A DNA stretch of 11,948 bases from Pseudomonadota bacterium (GTDB lineage Bacteria > Pseudomonadota > Alphaproteobacteria > Caulobacterales > Caulobacteraceae). The position numbers and the translations under genes were made by a program. Positions 1 to 6,699 of this stretch are shown piece after piece; position 1 is the stretch's first letter, and the number at the start of each line of letters is the position of its first letter. Below the pieces are notes generated by a model that saw only the letters and a list, made by a program, of their open reading frames with translations, had not been told where the DNA came from and made no database searches. The stretch lies in contig JAEXZS010000047.1 in NCBI GenBank assembly GCA_023451375.1, positions 1 through 11,948 on the forward strand, given 5' to 3'.

Positions 1-2
1 CC

Positions 3-545
3 CTGGTCAGGGTCGGCGACCGGCCCGCCTCGGCGCGTGCGCCGGCGCTCCCCCGCGTCGCGGCCGCGCCCGCCGTGGACCAGGCCGGCTTCGGGGGCGA
101 GGACCAGGCCCTGCCGGCCGCGATCGAGGCCTTGCCGGCGGTGAAGACCTGTCGCCAGGAGACGGCGTGGAATGACCATGTCCAGAGGGCCGTGCTGTCG
201 GCGCGACTGGGGCCTGACCGAGAGCTGTGGGCCGTGCCCTGTTTCGCCGGGGCCTATAATCTCGGCCTGGCCGTCTATGTGACCGGACCCGGCGGGCGCG
301 ATCCCGTCGCGGCGGCCCTGCCCACGGCCGAGGGGCAGACCACGGACACGGTGGTCAACGCCGATTACGACCCGGAGACGCGCAGCCTGTCCGCCTTCGA
401 CAAGGGCAGGGGGCTGGGCGATTGCGGCGTCGTCCGGCGTTGGGTCTGGAACGGGCGCGGCTTCGCCCTGGCGGAGGAGACGGAGATGCGCGAGTGCGCC
501 GGCGTGCCGCGGGACCTGTGGCCCACCCTGTGGCGCAGCCTATGA
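3..545 (+). CDS. DUF1176 family protein, C-terminal part (5' end outside window)
   Basis: The frame is open from the left edge, so the true start lies upstream and about 180 C-terminal residues are visible. An in-frame GTG at 75 is probably internal, because the residues before it still read as a plausible protein. The pattern fits DUF1176, a family of exported bacterial proteins of unknown function: spaced cysteines (KTCRQ, VPCFAGAYN, GDCGVVRRW, MRECAG) and a core with ELWAVPCFAGAYN followed by DPETRSLSAFDKGRGLGDCG. The cysteines may form disulfides in the periplasm; that is inference. The stop codon TGA (543-545) overlaps the ATG of the next gene (542-544), so the two are probably translationally coupled. 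No biochemical role is known to me. The family call is from remembered sequence character, not a profile search. Confidence 0.8.
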   Translation: MVRVGDRPASARAPALPRVAAAPAVDQAGFGGEDQALPAAIEALPAVKTCRQETAWNDHVQRAVLSARLGPDRELWAVPCFAGAYNLGLAVYVTGPGGRDPVAAALPTAEGQTTDTVVNADYDPETRSLSAFDKGRGLGDCGVVRRWVWNGRGFALAEETEMRECAGVPRDLWPTLWRSL

Positions 546-1450
546 GCGACGCCGACGTCTTGGTCATCGGCGCGGGGCCGGCGGGTCTGACCGCCGCGAC
601 CTATCTGGGCCGCTTCCTGCGGCGTGTGCGGGTCGCTGATGGCGGCGAGCCCCGCGCCTGCTGGATTCCGATGAGCCACAACATGCCGGGCTTTCCCGCC
701 GGCATCGGCGGCAAGGACATATTGAAGCGGATGCGCGAACAGGCGCTGGAATACGGCGCCGACATCCGCCCCGGCCGGGTGGAGCGTCTGATGCGCGACG
801 AGGACGCCTTCGTCGCCGTGATCGACGGCGAGCGGATCTCGGCGCGGGCCGTGCTGCTGGCCGCCGGCGTCGTCGATCATCATCCCGACCTGCCTGGCGT
901 CGAGCGGGCCGTGCAGCGCTCGCTGGTCCGCATCTGCCCGATCTGCGACGCCTATGAGGCGAGGGGCAAGGCCGTCGCCATCCTGGGCGACAGCGACAAG
1001 GGCGCGCGCGAGGCCGCCTTCATGCGCACCTATTCCGACCGGGTGACGCTGATCCACATCGGGCCGGCGGACGCCCTGACCAAGGCCGAGGACCTGGCGC
1101 GGCTCGGCGTGGAAGTCATCGCCGCGCCGCTGGAGACGGTGCAACTGGAACAGGACCGGGTGACGGCCCTGGGATGGGGCGGCCGGACCCGGGCGTTCGA
1201 CCTGATCTATTCGGCCCTGGGCACCTCTCCGAACGCGGAGCTGGCGCGAGGGCTGGGCGCGCGCGTGGCCGGCGACGGCCGGCTCGAGGTCGACCTGCAC
1301 CAGGCCACCAGCGTGCCCGGCCTCTACGCCGCCGGCGACGTGGTGCGCGGCCTCAACCAGATCGCCGTCGCCACCGCCGAGGCCGCCGTGGCCGCCACCG
1401 CCATCCACAACGCCCTGAGGCGTGCGGACGGCTGGACGATCGAGGACTAG
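542..1450 (+). CDS. thioredoxin-reductase-like NAD(P)/FAD-dependent oxidoreductase
   Basis: This 302-residue flavoprotein belongs to the pyridine nucleotide-disulfide oxidoreductase class II (TrxB-like) fold. The FAD-binding Rossmann motif GAGPAG lies at residues 10-15. A redox-type CPIC motif (C132-P-I-C135) sits where thioredoxin reductase has CATC. The second FAD motif, GLYAAGDVVRGLNQI, starts near 260. The central NAD(P)-binding segment reads ILGDSDKGAREA (about 147-158) rather than GxGxxA, and the arginine pair that selects NADPH in TrxB is not evident. The start is ATG 542, overlapping the upstream stop. An in-frame upstream start at 422 would put 40 non-homologous residues before the Rossmann motif and overlap the DUF1176 gene. 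Length is slightly under a typical TrxB (about 315). It is probably soluble and cytosolic. The electron acceptor is unknown; it need not be thioredoxin, since many such paralogs are uncharacterised. Confidence 0.88.
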   Translation: MSDADVLVIGAGPAGLTAATYLGRFLRRVRVADGGEPRACWIPMSHNMPGFPAGIGGKDILKRMREQALEYGADIRPGRVERLMRDEDAFVAVIDGERISARAVLLAAGVVDHHPDLPGVERAVQRSLVRICPICDAYEARGKAVAILGDSDKGAREAAFMRTYSDRVTLIHIGPADALTKAEDLARLGVEVIAAPLETVQLEQDRVTALGWGGRTRAFDLIYSALGTSPNAELARGLGARVAGDGRLEVDLHQATSVPGLYAAGDVVRGLNQIAVATAEAAVAATAIHNALRRADGWTIED

Positions 1451-1467
1451 CCACAATCCTGTTAAGC

Positions 1468-1503
1468 CCCGGAAGGACGAACGATGGGCGTCCAAACACC
1501 GGG
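1468..1503. terminator. possible two-tier hairpin between convergent genes
   Basis: The 58-bp gap between the flavoprotein gene and the convergent DUF885 gene holds nested arms. The outer pair is CCCGG (1468-1472) with CCGGG (1499-1503). The inner pair is GGACG (1475-1479) with CGTCC (1489-1493), enclosing a 9-nt loop. Position between tail-to-tail genes suits a bidirectional terminator, but neither side has a T-tract and the stems are short, so this is a weak call. Confidence 0.3.
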
Positions 1504-1508
1504 ACGGA

Positions 1509-3308
1509 TCAGGCCCGCATGCGGGCTTCCAGCACGGCCAGCGGCAGGGAGCCGCCTTCCAGCACCTTGTCGTGGAAGGCGCGGAGGTCGAAGCCGGGGC
1601 GGCCTTCCGCCTCTGCGCGCAGCCGGGCGATGACGGTGTGGCCGACCTTGTAGGCGCAGGCCTGGCCCGGCCAGACGGCGTAGCGGTTGATCTCGCTGTT
1701 GGAGGCGTCCAGCGGCTTGGCGCCCGAGGCGGCCATGTAGTCGACGGCCTGCTCACGGCTCCAGCGTTGCGAATGGATGCCGGTGTCCACCACCAGCCGC
1801 ACGGCGCGGAACAGATAGGACATCAGGAAGCCGACCCGCCCCAGCGGGTTGTCGGCGTAGACATCCAGGTCGTTGGCCGCGACCGCCTCGGCGTACAGCG
1901 CCCAGCCCTCGTTGTAGGCCGAGAAGCCGCCGGCGCGCCGCCACTGCGGCAGCTCGCCCGACTCGCGTTGCAGCGCCACCTGCAGATGGTGCCCCGGCGA
2001 GGCCTCGTGATAGGTCAGGGTCGGCAGGGCGAAACGCGGCCAGTTCCCGCTGTCGCGCAGGTTGATGTAGTAGGCCCCAGGCCGCGACCCGTCGAGCGGC
2101 GGACCCTGATAGTAGCCGCCGGGCGCGCCGCCCTGGATCGACACCGGCACGCGGCGGATCTCCACCGGCGCCTTGGGCAGGCGACCGAATACCCGCGGCA
2201 GCAACGGGTCCAGCGCCGCCACCTGTTCGTTCAGCCAGGCCAGCAGCTGTTCCTTGCCCTCGTCGGTGTTGGGGAACAGCTGATCCGGCTGCTTGTTCAG
2301 CGCCTGCACCCGCTCGCCGACCGTGCCCTGCGCGTAGCCCTGGGCCTTCAGGATCGCATCGATCTCGGCGCTGATCTCAGCCACCTGTTCCTTGCCCAGG
2401 GCATGGATCTCGGCGGCGGTCAGATTGGTGGTCGTGTTCGCCTTCAGGCCGTTGGCGTAGAAGGCCTCGCCATCGGGCAGGCGCCAGACGCCGGCGTCAT
2501 GGACGGCGCCGGGCCGGATCGCCTCCAACGCCTCGATCTGGCGGGCCAGGGCGGGCTTGACCTTCTCCTCGACGATCGCGGCGGCCCGCGCGTCATAGCC
2601 CGACAGCTTCAGCGACCCCGCCTTGCGCGCCAGGGAACGCACCATGGCCATGTCCGCGGCGGGGCTGTCGCGCAGGGCGCGGATCTGCGGCAGGGTGCGG
2701 TCGATGATGAAGTCGGGCGGGACCACGCCCTGGCCCGCGTCCTCGCGCACCTTTTCCGTCTCGCCGTCCAGCACGCCGGCGAAGGCTTCCAGCCGCGACA
2801 GGAAGGCGTCGGCGCCGGCGGCGTCCTCGACCCGATGCTGGTTGTCCAGAAAATCCGGAATTTCGAAGTAGGCGCCCGAGAGCTGACCGACGACATAGGG
2901 GGAGGGACGGCCCGGCCCCGCGCCATAGGCGAAGCGCGCCGTCTCGGCCGCCGTCTCTCGCCCGAAGGCCGCGATGGCGTAGTTCAGGACCCCGGCCTCG
3001 GACAGCCCCGTCTTGTCGAAGGCGCGCAGCGTCTCCCAGCGGCGCACGGCCTTGTCGCGGTCCTCACCCACGGCGTCCGGCCCGGCCTTGCTGAGCCGAG
3101 ACGACAGGCCCGCTCGGGCGCCGCGATCCAGTCCCAGGCTGGTGGCCCGCTCCGGCGCCTCGTCGATGTCCTGCTCGAACCAGCCGTCCAGCAGCGTGTT
3201 CAGCCGCGCGTCGGCGTCGACGGCGGCGTCGACGGCGGCCCAGGACACCGAGGGGACGACGGAGGCCGTGGCGGCGGCGGTCAACAAAAGGCGGCGGCGG
3301 TCGATCAT
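1509..3308 (-). CDS. Tat-exported DUF885 family protein, downstream paralog
   Basis: This 599-residue protein is a member of DUF885, a large bacterial family of unproven biochemistry often suspected to be peptidases. It opens with MIDRRRLLLTAAATAS, an arginine-rich start and hydrophobic stretch typical of a twin-arginine signal, with likely cleavage near VSWAA. Family motifs are YHEASPGHHLQ (H434, E435, P438, G439, H440, H441) and, 27 residues after H440, NEGWALYAE (E467). The HE...HH...EGW trio looks like a metal site, but H-E-x-x-P-G-H-H is not the classical HExxH. The start at 3308 is chosen because AGGAG lies 9 nt upstream; the longer reading from 3359 adds 17 residues before the signal peptide. 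It lies 86 bp behind its paralog on the same strand, so co-transcription is possible. I see no clear terminator between them. The substrate is unknown. Confidence 0.88.
   Translation of the reverse strand: MIDRRRLLLTAAATASVVPSVSWAAVDAAVDADARLNTLLDGWFEQDIDEAPERATSLGLDRGARAGLSSRLSKAGPDAVGEDRDKAVRRWETLRAFDKTGLSEAGVLNYAIAAFGRETAAETARFAYGAGPGRPSPYVVGQLSGAYFEIPDFLDNQHRVEDAAGADAFLSRLEAFAGVLDGETEKVREDAGQGVVPPDFIIDRTLPQIRALRDSPAADMAMVRSLARKAGSLKLSGYDARAAAIVEEKVKPALARQIEALEAIRPGAVHDAGVWRLPDGEAFYANGLKANTTTNLTAAEIHALGKEQVAEISAEIDAILKAQGYAQGTVGERVQALNKQPDQLFPNTDEGKEQLLAWLNEQVAALDPLLPRVFGRLPKAPVEIRRVPVSIQGGAPGGYYQGPPLDGSRPGAYYINLRDSGNWPRFALPTLTYHEASPGHHLQVALQRESGELPQWRRAGGFSAYNEGWALYAEAVAANDLDVYADNPLGRVGFLMSYLFRAVRLVVDTGIHSQRWSREQAVDYMAASGAKPLDASNSEINRYAVWPGQACAYKVGHTVIARLRAEAEGRPGFDLRAFHDKVLEGGSLPLAVLEARMRA
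3214..3237. repeat. 12-bp perfect tandem duplication within DUF885 gene
   Basis: GCGTCGACGGCG occurs twice in direct tandem (3214-3225 and 3226-3237). On the coding strand it yields the AVDAAVDA stretch just after the predicted signal-peptide cleavage site. It keeps the frame and probably arose by slippage in a low-constraint linker. The paralog has no equivalent. Confidence 0.8.
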
Positions 3309-3394
3309 CGGGGAACACTCCTGAACAGGCGGGGACGCCGCGCCGGACGCCCCCGTCATTCCGTCTCAGCCAGGCCGGCGCGCCTGCCGTTTGG

Positions 3395-5227
3395 TTAGGC
3401 GATGGTGGTTTTCCAGTCGCCGATGACCCGCTCCAGCACCGTCAGCGGCACGCCGCCCGCGTTCAGGCCGGTGTCGTGGAAGGCGCGGATGTCGAACTTG
3501 TCGCCCAGGTCGCGGCGGGCGTTCTCGCGCAGTTCGACCCATTTGGTGTGACCGACCTTGTAGCTGGAGGCCTGGCCCGGCCAGACGCAGTAGCGTTCGA
3601 CCTCGGTGGCGATCGAGCTTTCCTGGTCACCCAGGGTGTCGACCATGTAGCGGATGCCCTGCTCACGGCTCCAGCGCTTGGCGTGCAGACCGGAATCGAC
3701 GACCAGGCGGGCCGCGCGGAACATCAGCGACTGCAGATAGCCGATGCGGCCCCACGGATCGTTCTCATAGGCGCCCATTTCGTCGGCCAGCTGCTCTGCG
3801 TACAAGCCCCAGCCTTCCGAATAGGCAGAGAAGCCCAGCACCTTCATCAGCATGGGCGTGTCGGCGTTCTCCTGCTGCAGGGCGATCTGGTGGTGATGGC
3901 CCGGCGTCGCCTCATGGTACGACAGGGTGGGCAGGGTCCAGCTGGGCCATTCCGCGGTGTCGCGCAGATTGATGTAGTAGAGGCCCGGTCGCGACCCATC
4001 CAGGGCCGGGCCCTGATAGTAGCCGCCGGGCGCGCCCGCCTCGATGGCCTTGGGCACGCGCTTGACCTCGACCGGCGACTTGGGAAGGCGGCCGAAATAC
4101 TGCGGCAGGCGCGCCTCCATGGCGACGATCTGCTCGTTCAGCTTGGCCAGCAGCTCTTCCTTGGCCGCGTCGGTGTTCGGATAGATGAAGCGCTGATCCT
4201 TGCCCATGGCGGCGATGCGTTCGCCGACCGAGCCCTGGGTCATGCCCTCGGCCTTCAGCAGTTCGTCGGCGCGGGCGCTCAGCTCGGCGACCTGGGCCAG
4301 ACCCATCTCATGGACCTCGTCGCCGGTCATGTTGGTGGTGGTGAAGTAGCGCAGGCCGAAGTCGTAGTAGGCGTCGCCGTTCGGCAGGCGCCAAGCGCCC
4401 GCGTCATGTGTGGCGGCGGGTTGGGCGGCCTTGAACACCTCGGCCTGACGGTTCAGCGCCGGCAGGACGCCGGAGTTCACGATCGCCTCGGCGCGGGCGG
4501 CCCAGTCGCCGGGGATGTTCTTCTCGGCGGTGCGGCGGCGCACGGATTCGACCAGCGTCAGGCTGGCCGGCTGGGCGCCGGTGATGGCGGCCATCTGCTG
4601 CAGGGTCTTGGCGATGATGAAGTCCGGCGGGACGGCGCCGGCGGAGAAATCGGCGCGGACCCGTTCGGTTTCCTGATCCAGCGCCGGTCCGAACGCCTCG
4701 AGCCGGGAGATATAGGCCTCGGCATCCTCGGCGCTTTCGATCGAGTGCTGGCTGTCGAGGAAATCGGGAACGCCCTGATAGGCGCCGCTCAGCTGGCTGA
4801 CGGTATAGGGCGAAGGGAAAAAGCCGCCGCCGTAGGCGAAGTCATAGCCGCTGACGACCGTGTCGCCGAAGTACTTCAGGGTGTCGTAATAGACCGCGGA
4901 CCGCGCCGGCAGCGCCTCGCGGTCGATGGCGGCCAGATCGGCCATCGCCTGGCGGAACTTGACCTTGTCGGCGTCGATCTTGGCCTGAGACCGGTCGTCC
5001 AGTCGGGCCTTCATCGCCGCGTTGGGTCCCTTGTCGAAGCCCAGGCTGGTCAGGGTCTCGGGAGATTCCAGCAGCATCTCCTTGAAGATGCGGTCCATCA
5101 GGGTGTTGAGCTTGCCCGCCTCTCCAGTCAGGGGCGGCGTCGCGGCCTCCTGGGCCAGCGTCTGGCCGCTGGCGGCGAGGGCCGCGCCGGCGGCGGCGGT
5201 GAACAGAAGGCGACGACGGTCGATCAT
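3395..5227 (-). CDS. Tat-exported DUF885 family protein, upstream paralog
   Basis: This 610-residue protein is a close paralog of its downstream neighbour, collinear along its whole length. Shared blocks include PDFLDxQH, AVPPDFIIxxTLxQ, GAPGGYYQGPxLDGSRPG, YYINLRD, YHEAxPGHH, EGWxLYAE and AVWPGQA/CVWPGQA. The start MIDRRRLLFTAAAGAALAAS is again a twin-arginine-type signal, with likely cleavage around TLAQEA. The putative metal-site residues are H438, E439, P442, G443, H444 and H445, with E471 in SEGWGLYAE. ATG 5227 is preferred because GGGGAG ends 6 nt upstream; a GTG at 5242 in the same frame would add only MGEPS. The preceding gene on this strand (5322-5549) ends 94 bp upstream, so this gene may have its own promoter. 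The function, probably periplasmic, is not established. The tandem copies have diverged enough to suggest different substrates. Confidence 0.88.
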   Translation of the reverse strand: MIDRRRLLFTAAAGAALAASGQTLAQEAATPPLTGEAGKLNTLMDRIFKEMLLESPETLTSLGFDKGPNAAMKARLDDRSQAKIDADKVKFRQAMADLAAIDREALPARSAVYYDTLKYFGDTVVSGYDFAYGGGFFPSPYTVSQLSGAYQGVPDFLDSQHSIESAEDAEAYISRLEAFGPALDQETERVRADFSAGAVPPDFIIAKTLQQMAAITGAQPASLTLVESVRRRTAEKNIPGDWAARAEAIVNSGVLPALNRQAEVFKAAQPAATHDAGAWRLPNGDAYYDFGLRYFTTTNMTGDEVHEMGLAQVAELSARADELLKAEGMTQGSVGERIAAMGKDQRFIYPNTDAAKEELLAKLNEQIVAMEARLPQYFGRLPKSPVEVKRVPKAIEAGAPGGYYQGPALDGSRPGLYYINLRDTAEWPSWTLPTLSYHEATPGHHHQIALQQENADTPMLMKVLGFSAYSEGWGLYAEQLADEMGAYENDPWGRIGYLQSLMFRAARLVVDSGLHAKRWSREQGIRYMVDTLGDQESSIATEVERYCVWPGQASSYKVGHTKWVELRENARRDLGDKFDIRAFHDTGLNAGGVPLTVLERVIGDWKTTIA

Positions 5228-5321
5228 GGATGGCTCCCCCACGGTTGAGCCGTCAATGGAACCCTGGTCCGCCCAAGCCGCAAGTTAAATCGCGACAAGC
5301 GTGGAAGCCCTCCGCGGGCGG

Positions 5322-5549
5322 TCAGGCCGCCATGCGCCATTCCGCCGTGATCTCGCGGGGACGGCGGCCTTCGTCCCACAGCGCGTCTTCGTCCGAATAG
5401 AAGGCGCTGGCGGCGGCGGAAACGACGTCCACCACCTGTTCCTCCAGGCGGTCCCAGATGACGGCCAGGTCGGCGCAGCCGTCGGCCTCGCACGGGACGA
5501 TGATGTAGCGTTCGGTGTTGACGGCGGCTTGGGGGCGGAAGCGGGCCAT
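5322..5549 (-). CDS. small acidic protein of unknown function (75 aa)
   Basis: I do not recognise this protein, but the gene looks real: AGGAG (minus strand, 5558-5562) stands 8 nt before ATG 5549. It is 75 residues, acidic overall, with no signal peptide or membrane segment, so it is probably cytosolic. Residues 14-32 (RYIIVPCEADGCADLAVIW) look like a beta strand leading into a C20-x4-C25 pair. A predicted helix follows (DRLEEQVVDVVSAAASAF), and the tail is charged and rich in Asp, Glu and Trp. The cysteine pair alone is too little to claim metal binding. It is divergent from the WYL regulator with 93 bp between the two starts, which suggests shared control. It lies upstream of, and in the same direction as, the DUF885 genes. 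Confidence 0.68.
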   Translation of the reverse strand: MARFRPQAAVNTERYIIVPCEADGCADLAVIWDRLEEQVVDVVSAAASAFYSDEDALWDEGRRPREITAEWRMAA

Positions 5550-5642
5550 GGCGTGAACTCCTGAAGCGGTTGCCTCTTGTCGATAATGGGAGAATGCGAC
5601 AGTGTTGCGCCAGAAACGGACGTATCATTTCAGGGGCGCGCG
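5550..5642. promoter_or_regulatory. divergent promoter region with TGTCG-N14-CGACA inverted repeat
   Basis: This 93-bp stretch separates the starts of the small 75-aa gene (minus) and the WYL regulator (plus), so it must hold promoters for both. Within it, TGTCG (5578-5582) and CGACA (5597-5601) form a 24-bp inverted repeat with a 14-nt spacer, centred between the two genes. It could be the operator for the WYL protein, but the arms are only 5 bp and may be chance. I could not assign convincing -35/-10 boxes. Confidence 0.35.
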
Positions 5643-6641
5643 GTGCGGCACGACAAGGCGGCGATGGTGATCGAACTGGCGCGGCGCATGGCCGCCAGCG
5701 CCGAAGGTCTGACCATCGACGAGATGGCGCGCGAGATGCGGGTGGGCCGCCGCACGGCCGAGCGGATGCGCGACGCCGTGCTGATGCTGTTCCCCCAAGT
5801 GGACGAGGTGTCCGACCCGCCGACCAAACGCTGGCGCATCCGGGGCGGTCTTTCCGCCTTCGAACAGGCCCCGACGGCGACCGAGATGCTGGAGCTGACC
5901 AAGGCCGCCGCCGGCCTGCGCGCCGCCGGGGAACCGGCCCGCGCCGCCGCGCTGGAGGGGCTGGAGCGCAAGCTGAAGGCGGCGATGCGCTCGACGACGC
6001 TGAACCGGATGGCCCCGGACCTGGAGGCCCTGGTGCGGGCCGAGACCATCGCGGTGCAGGCCGGGCCGCGTCCGTCGGCGGACGAGGCGATGCTGACCGC
6101 CATCCGCGGCGCGGTGCTGGCGCAGCAGCCGCTGGGCTTCACCTATTCCCGGCCGGGCGCCGAGCCGCGCCGCCGCTCCGTCGCGCCCTGCGGCGTGATG
6201 TTCGGCCGCGCCAACTATCTGGTCGCCGCCGACCGCGAGACCGGCCGCATCCAGACCTTCCGGCTGGACCGGATGAGCAGCGTCGCGCCGCAGGACGGCG
6301 TCGCCGTTCCGCCCGCCGACTTCGATCTCAACGTCTTCGCCAGCCAGTCCTTCGGCATCTATCAGGACGAGATCGAGGACGTGGCCATCCGCATCTCGCC
6401 CCAGGGCGCCGACGAGGCCAGGAGCTGGCGCTGGCACCCGACCCAGACCTTCGAGGACCAGCCCGACGGCGCCGTGATCGTCCGCTTCCGCGCTTCGGGC
6501 ATGCGCGAGTTGGCCTGGCACCTGTTCACCTGGGGCGATCAGGCTGCGATCCTGGCCCCCGAACGACTGAAGGCGGTCATGGCCGGGGAACTCGCCGCCG
6601 CCGGACGCGCTCTGCAAGCCGCGCGCATGAACAAGGCTTAA
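5643..6641 (+). CDS. WYL-domain transcriptional regulator (YafY/DeoR-type HTH)
   Basis: This 332-residue predicted regulator begins VRHDKAAMVIELARRM (start codon GTG). It has an N-terminal winged helix-turn-helix at about residues 1-60 (GLTIDEMAREMRVGRRTAERM is the HTH core, then PPTKRWRI as the wing). A WYL domain follows from about residue 150: the block AEPRRRSVAPCGVMFGRANY ends in the N191-Y192-L193 equivalent of the W-Y-L signature. The C-terminal block RELAWHLFTWGDQAAILAPE resembles the WCX extension that follows WYL domains. WYL domains are thought to sense small ligands or nucleic acids. GTG 5643 has an AGGGG-type ribosome site just upstream and begins where homologs usually begin (M/VRHDKAA). 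Earlier in-frame starts at TTG 5577 and ATG 5586 lack one. It is divergent from the 75-aa gene, its most likely target besides itself. Confidence 0.85.
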   Translation: MRHDKAAMVIELARRMAASAEGLTIDEMAREMRVGRRTAERMRDAVLMLFPQVDEVSDPPTKRWRIRGGLSAFEQAPTATEMLELTKAAAGLRAAGEPARAAALEGLERKLKAAMRSTTLNRMAPDLEALVRAETIAVQAGPRPSADEAMLTAIRGAVLAQQPLGFTYSRPGAEPRRRSVAPCGVMFGRANYLVAADRETGRIQTFRLDRMSSVAPQDGVAVPPADFDLNVFASQSFGIYQDEIEDVAIRISPQGADEARSWRWHPTQTFEDQPDGAVIVRFRASGMRELAWHLFTWGDQAAILAPERLKAVMAGELAAAGRALQAARMNKA

Positions 6642-6699
6642 GGTGACGTCGTCCGATCGGGTCGATATCGCGGCGGCCGACCTAGAGCGGAGACCACTT

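Noticed and set aside
365..1756. 463-codon minus-strand open frame over the flavoprotein gene
   Set aside because: It is antisense to a protein with clear FAD motifs and also runs into the DUF885 gene. Low-complexity Arg/Ala/Gly/His composition.
1997..2009. HEASPGHH in DUF885 as a classical HExxH zinc protease motif
   Set aside because: The residue at the second histidine position of HExxH is proline. Metal binding may exist through other histidines, but the classical motif is not present.
1422..3398. 658-codon plus-strand open frame across the DUF885 gene
   Set aside because: It lies antisense to a clear family protein, is rich in Arg, Gly, Val and Gln, and has no recognisable motif. This is the usual mirror frame of GC-rich codon use.
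3476..5248. 590-codon plus-strand open frame across the second DUF885 gene
   Set aside because: Same reason: composition of a complementary-strand shadow, no domains, and it overlaps a well-supported gene entirely.
5570..6646. 358-codon frame in another phase over the WYL gene
   Set aside because: The translation is dominated by Arg and Gly runs, while the WYL frame has recognisable HTH and WYL segments.
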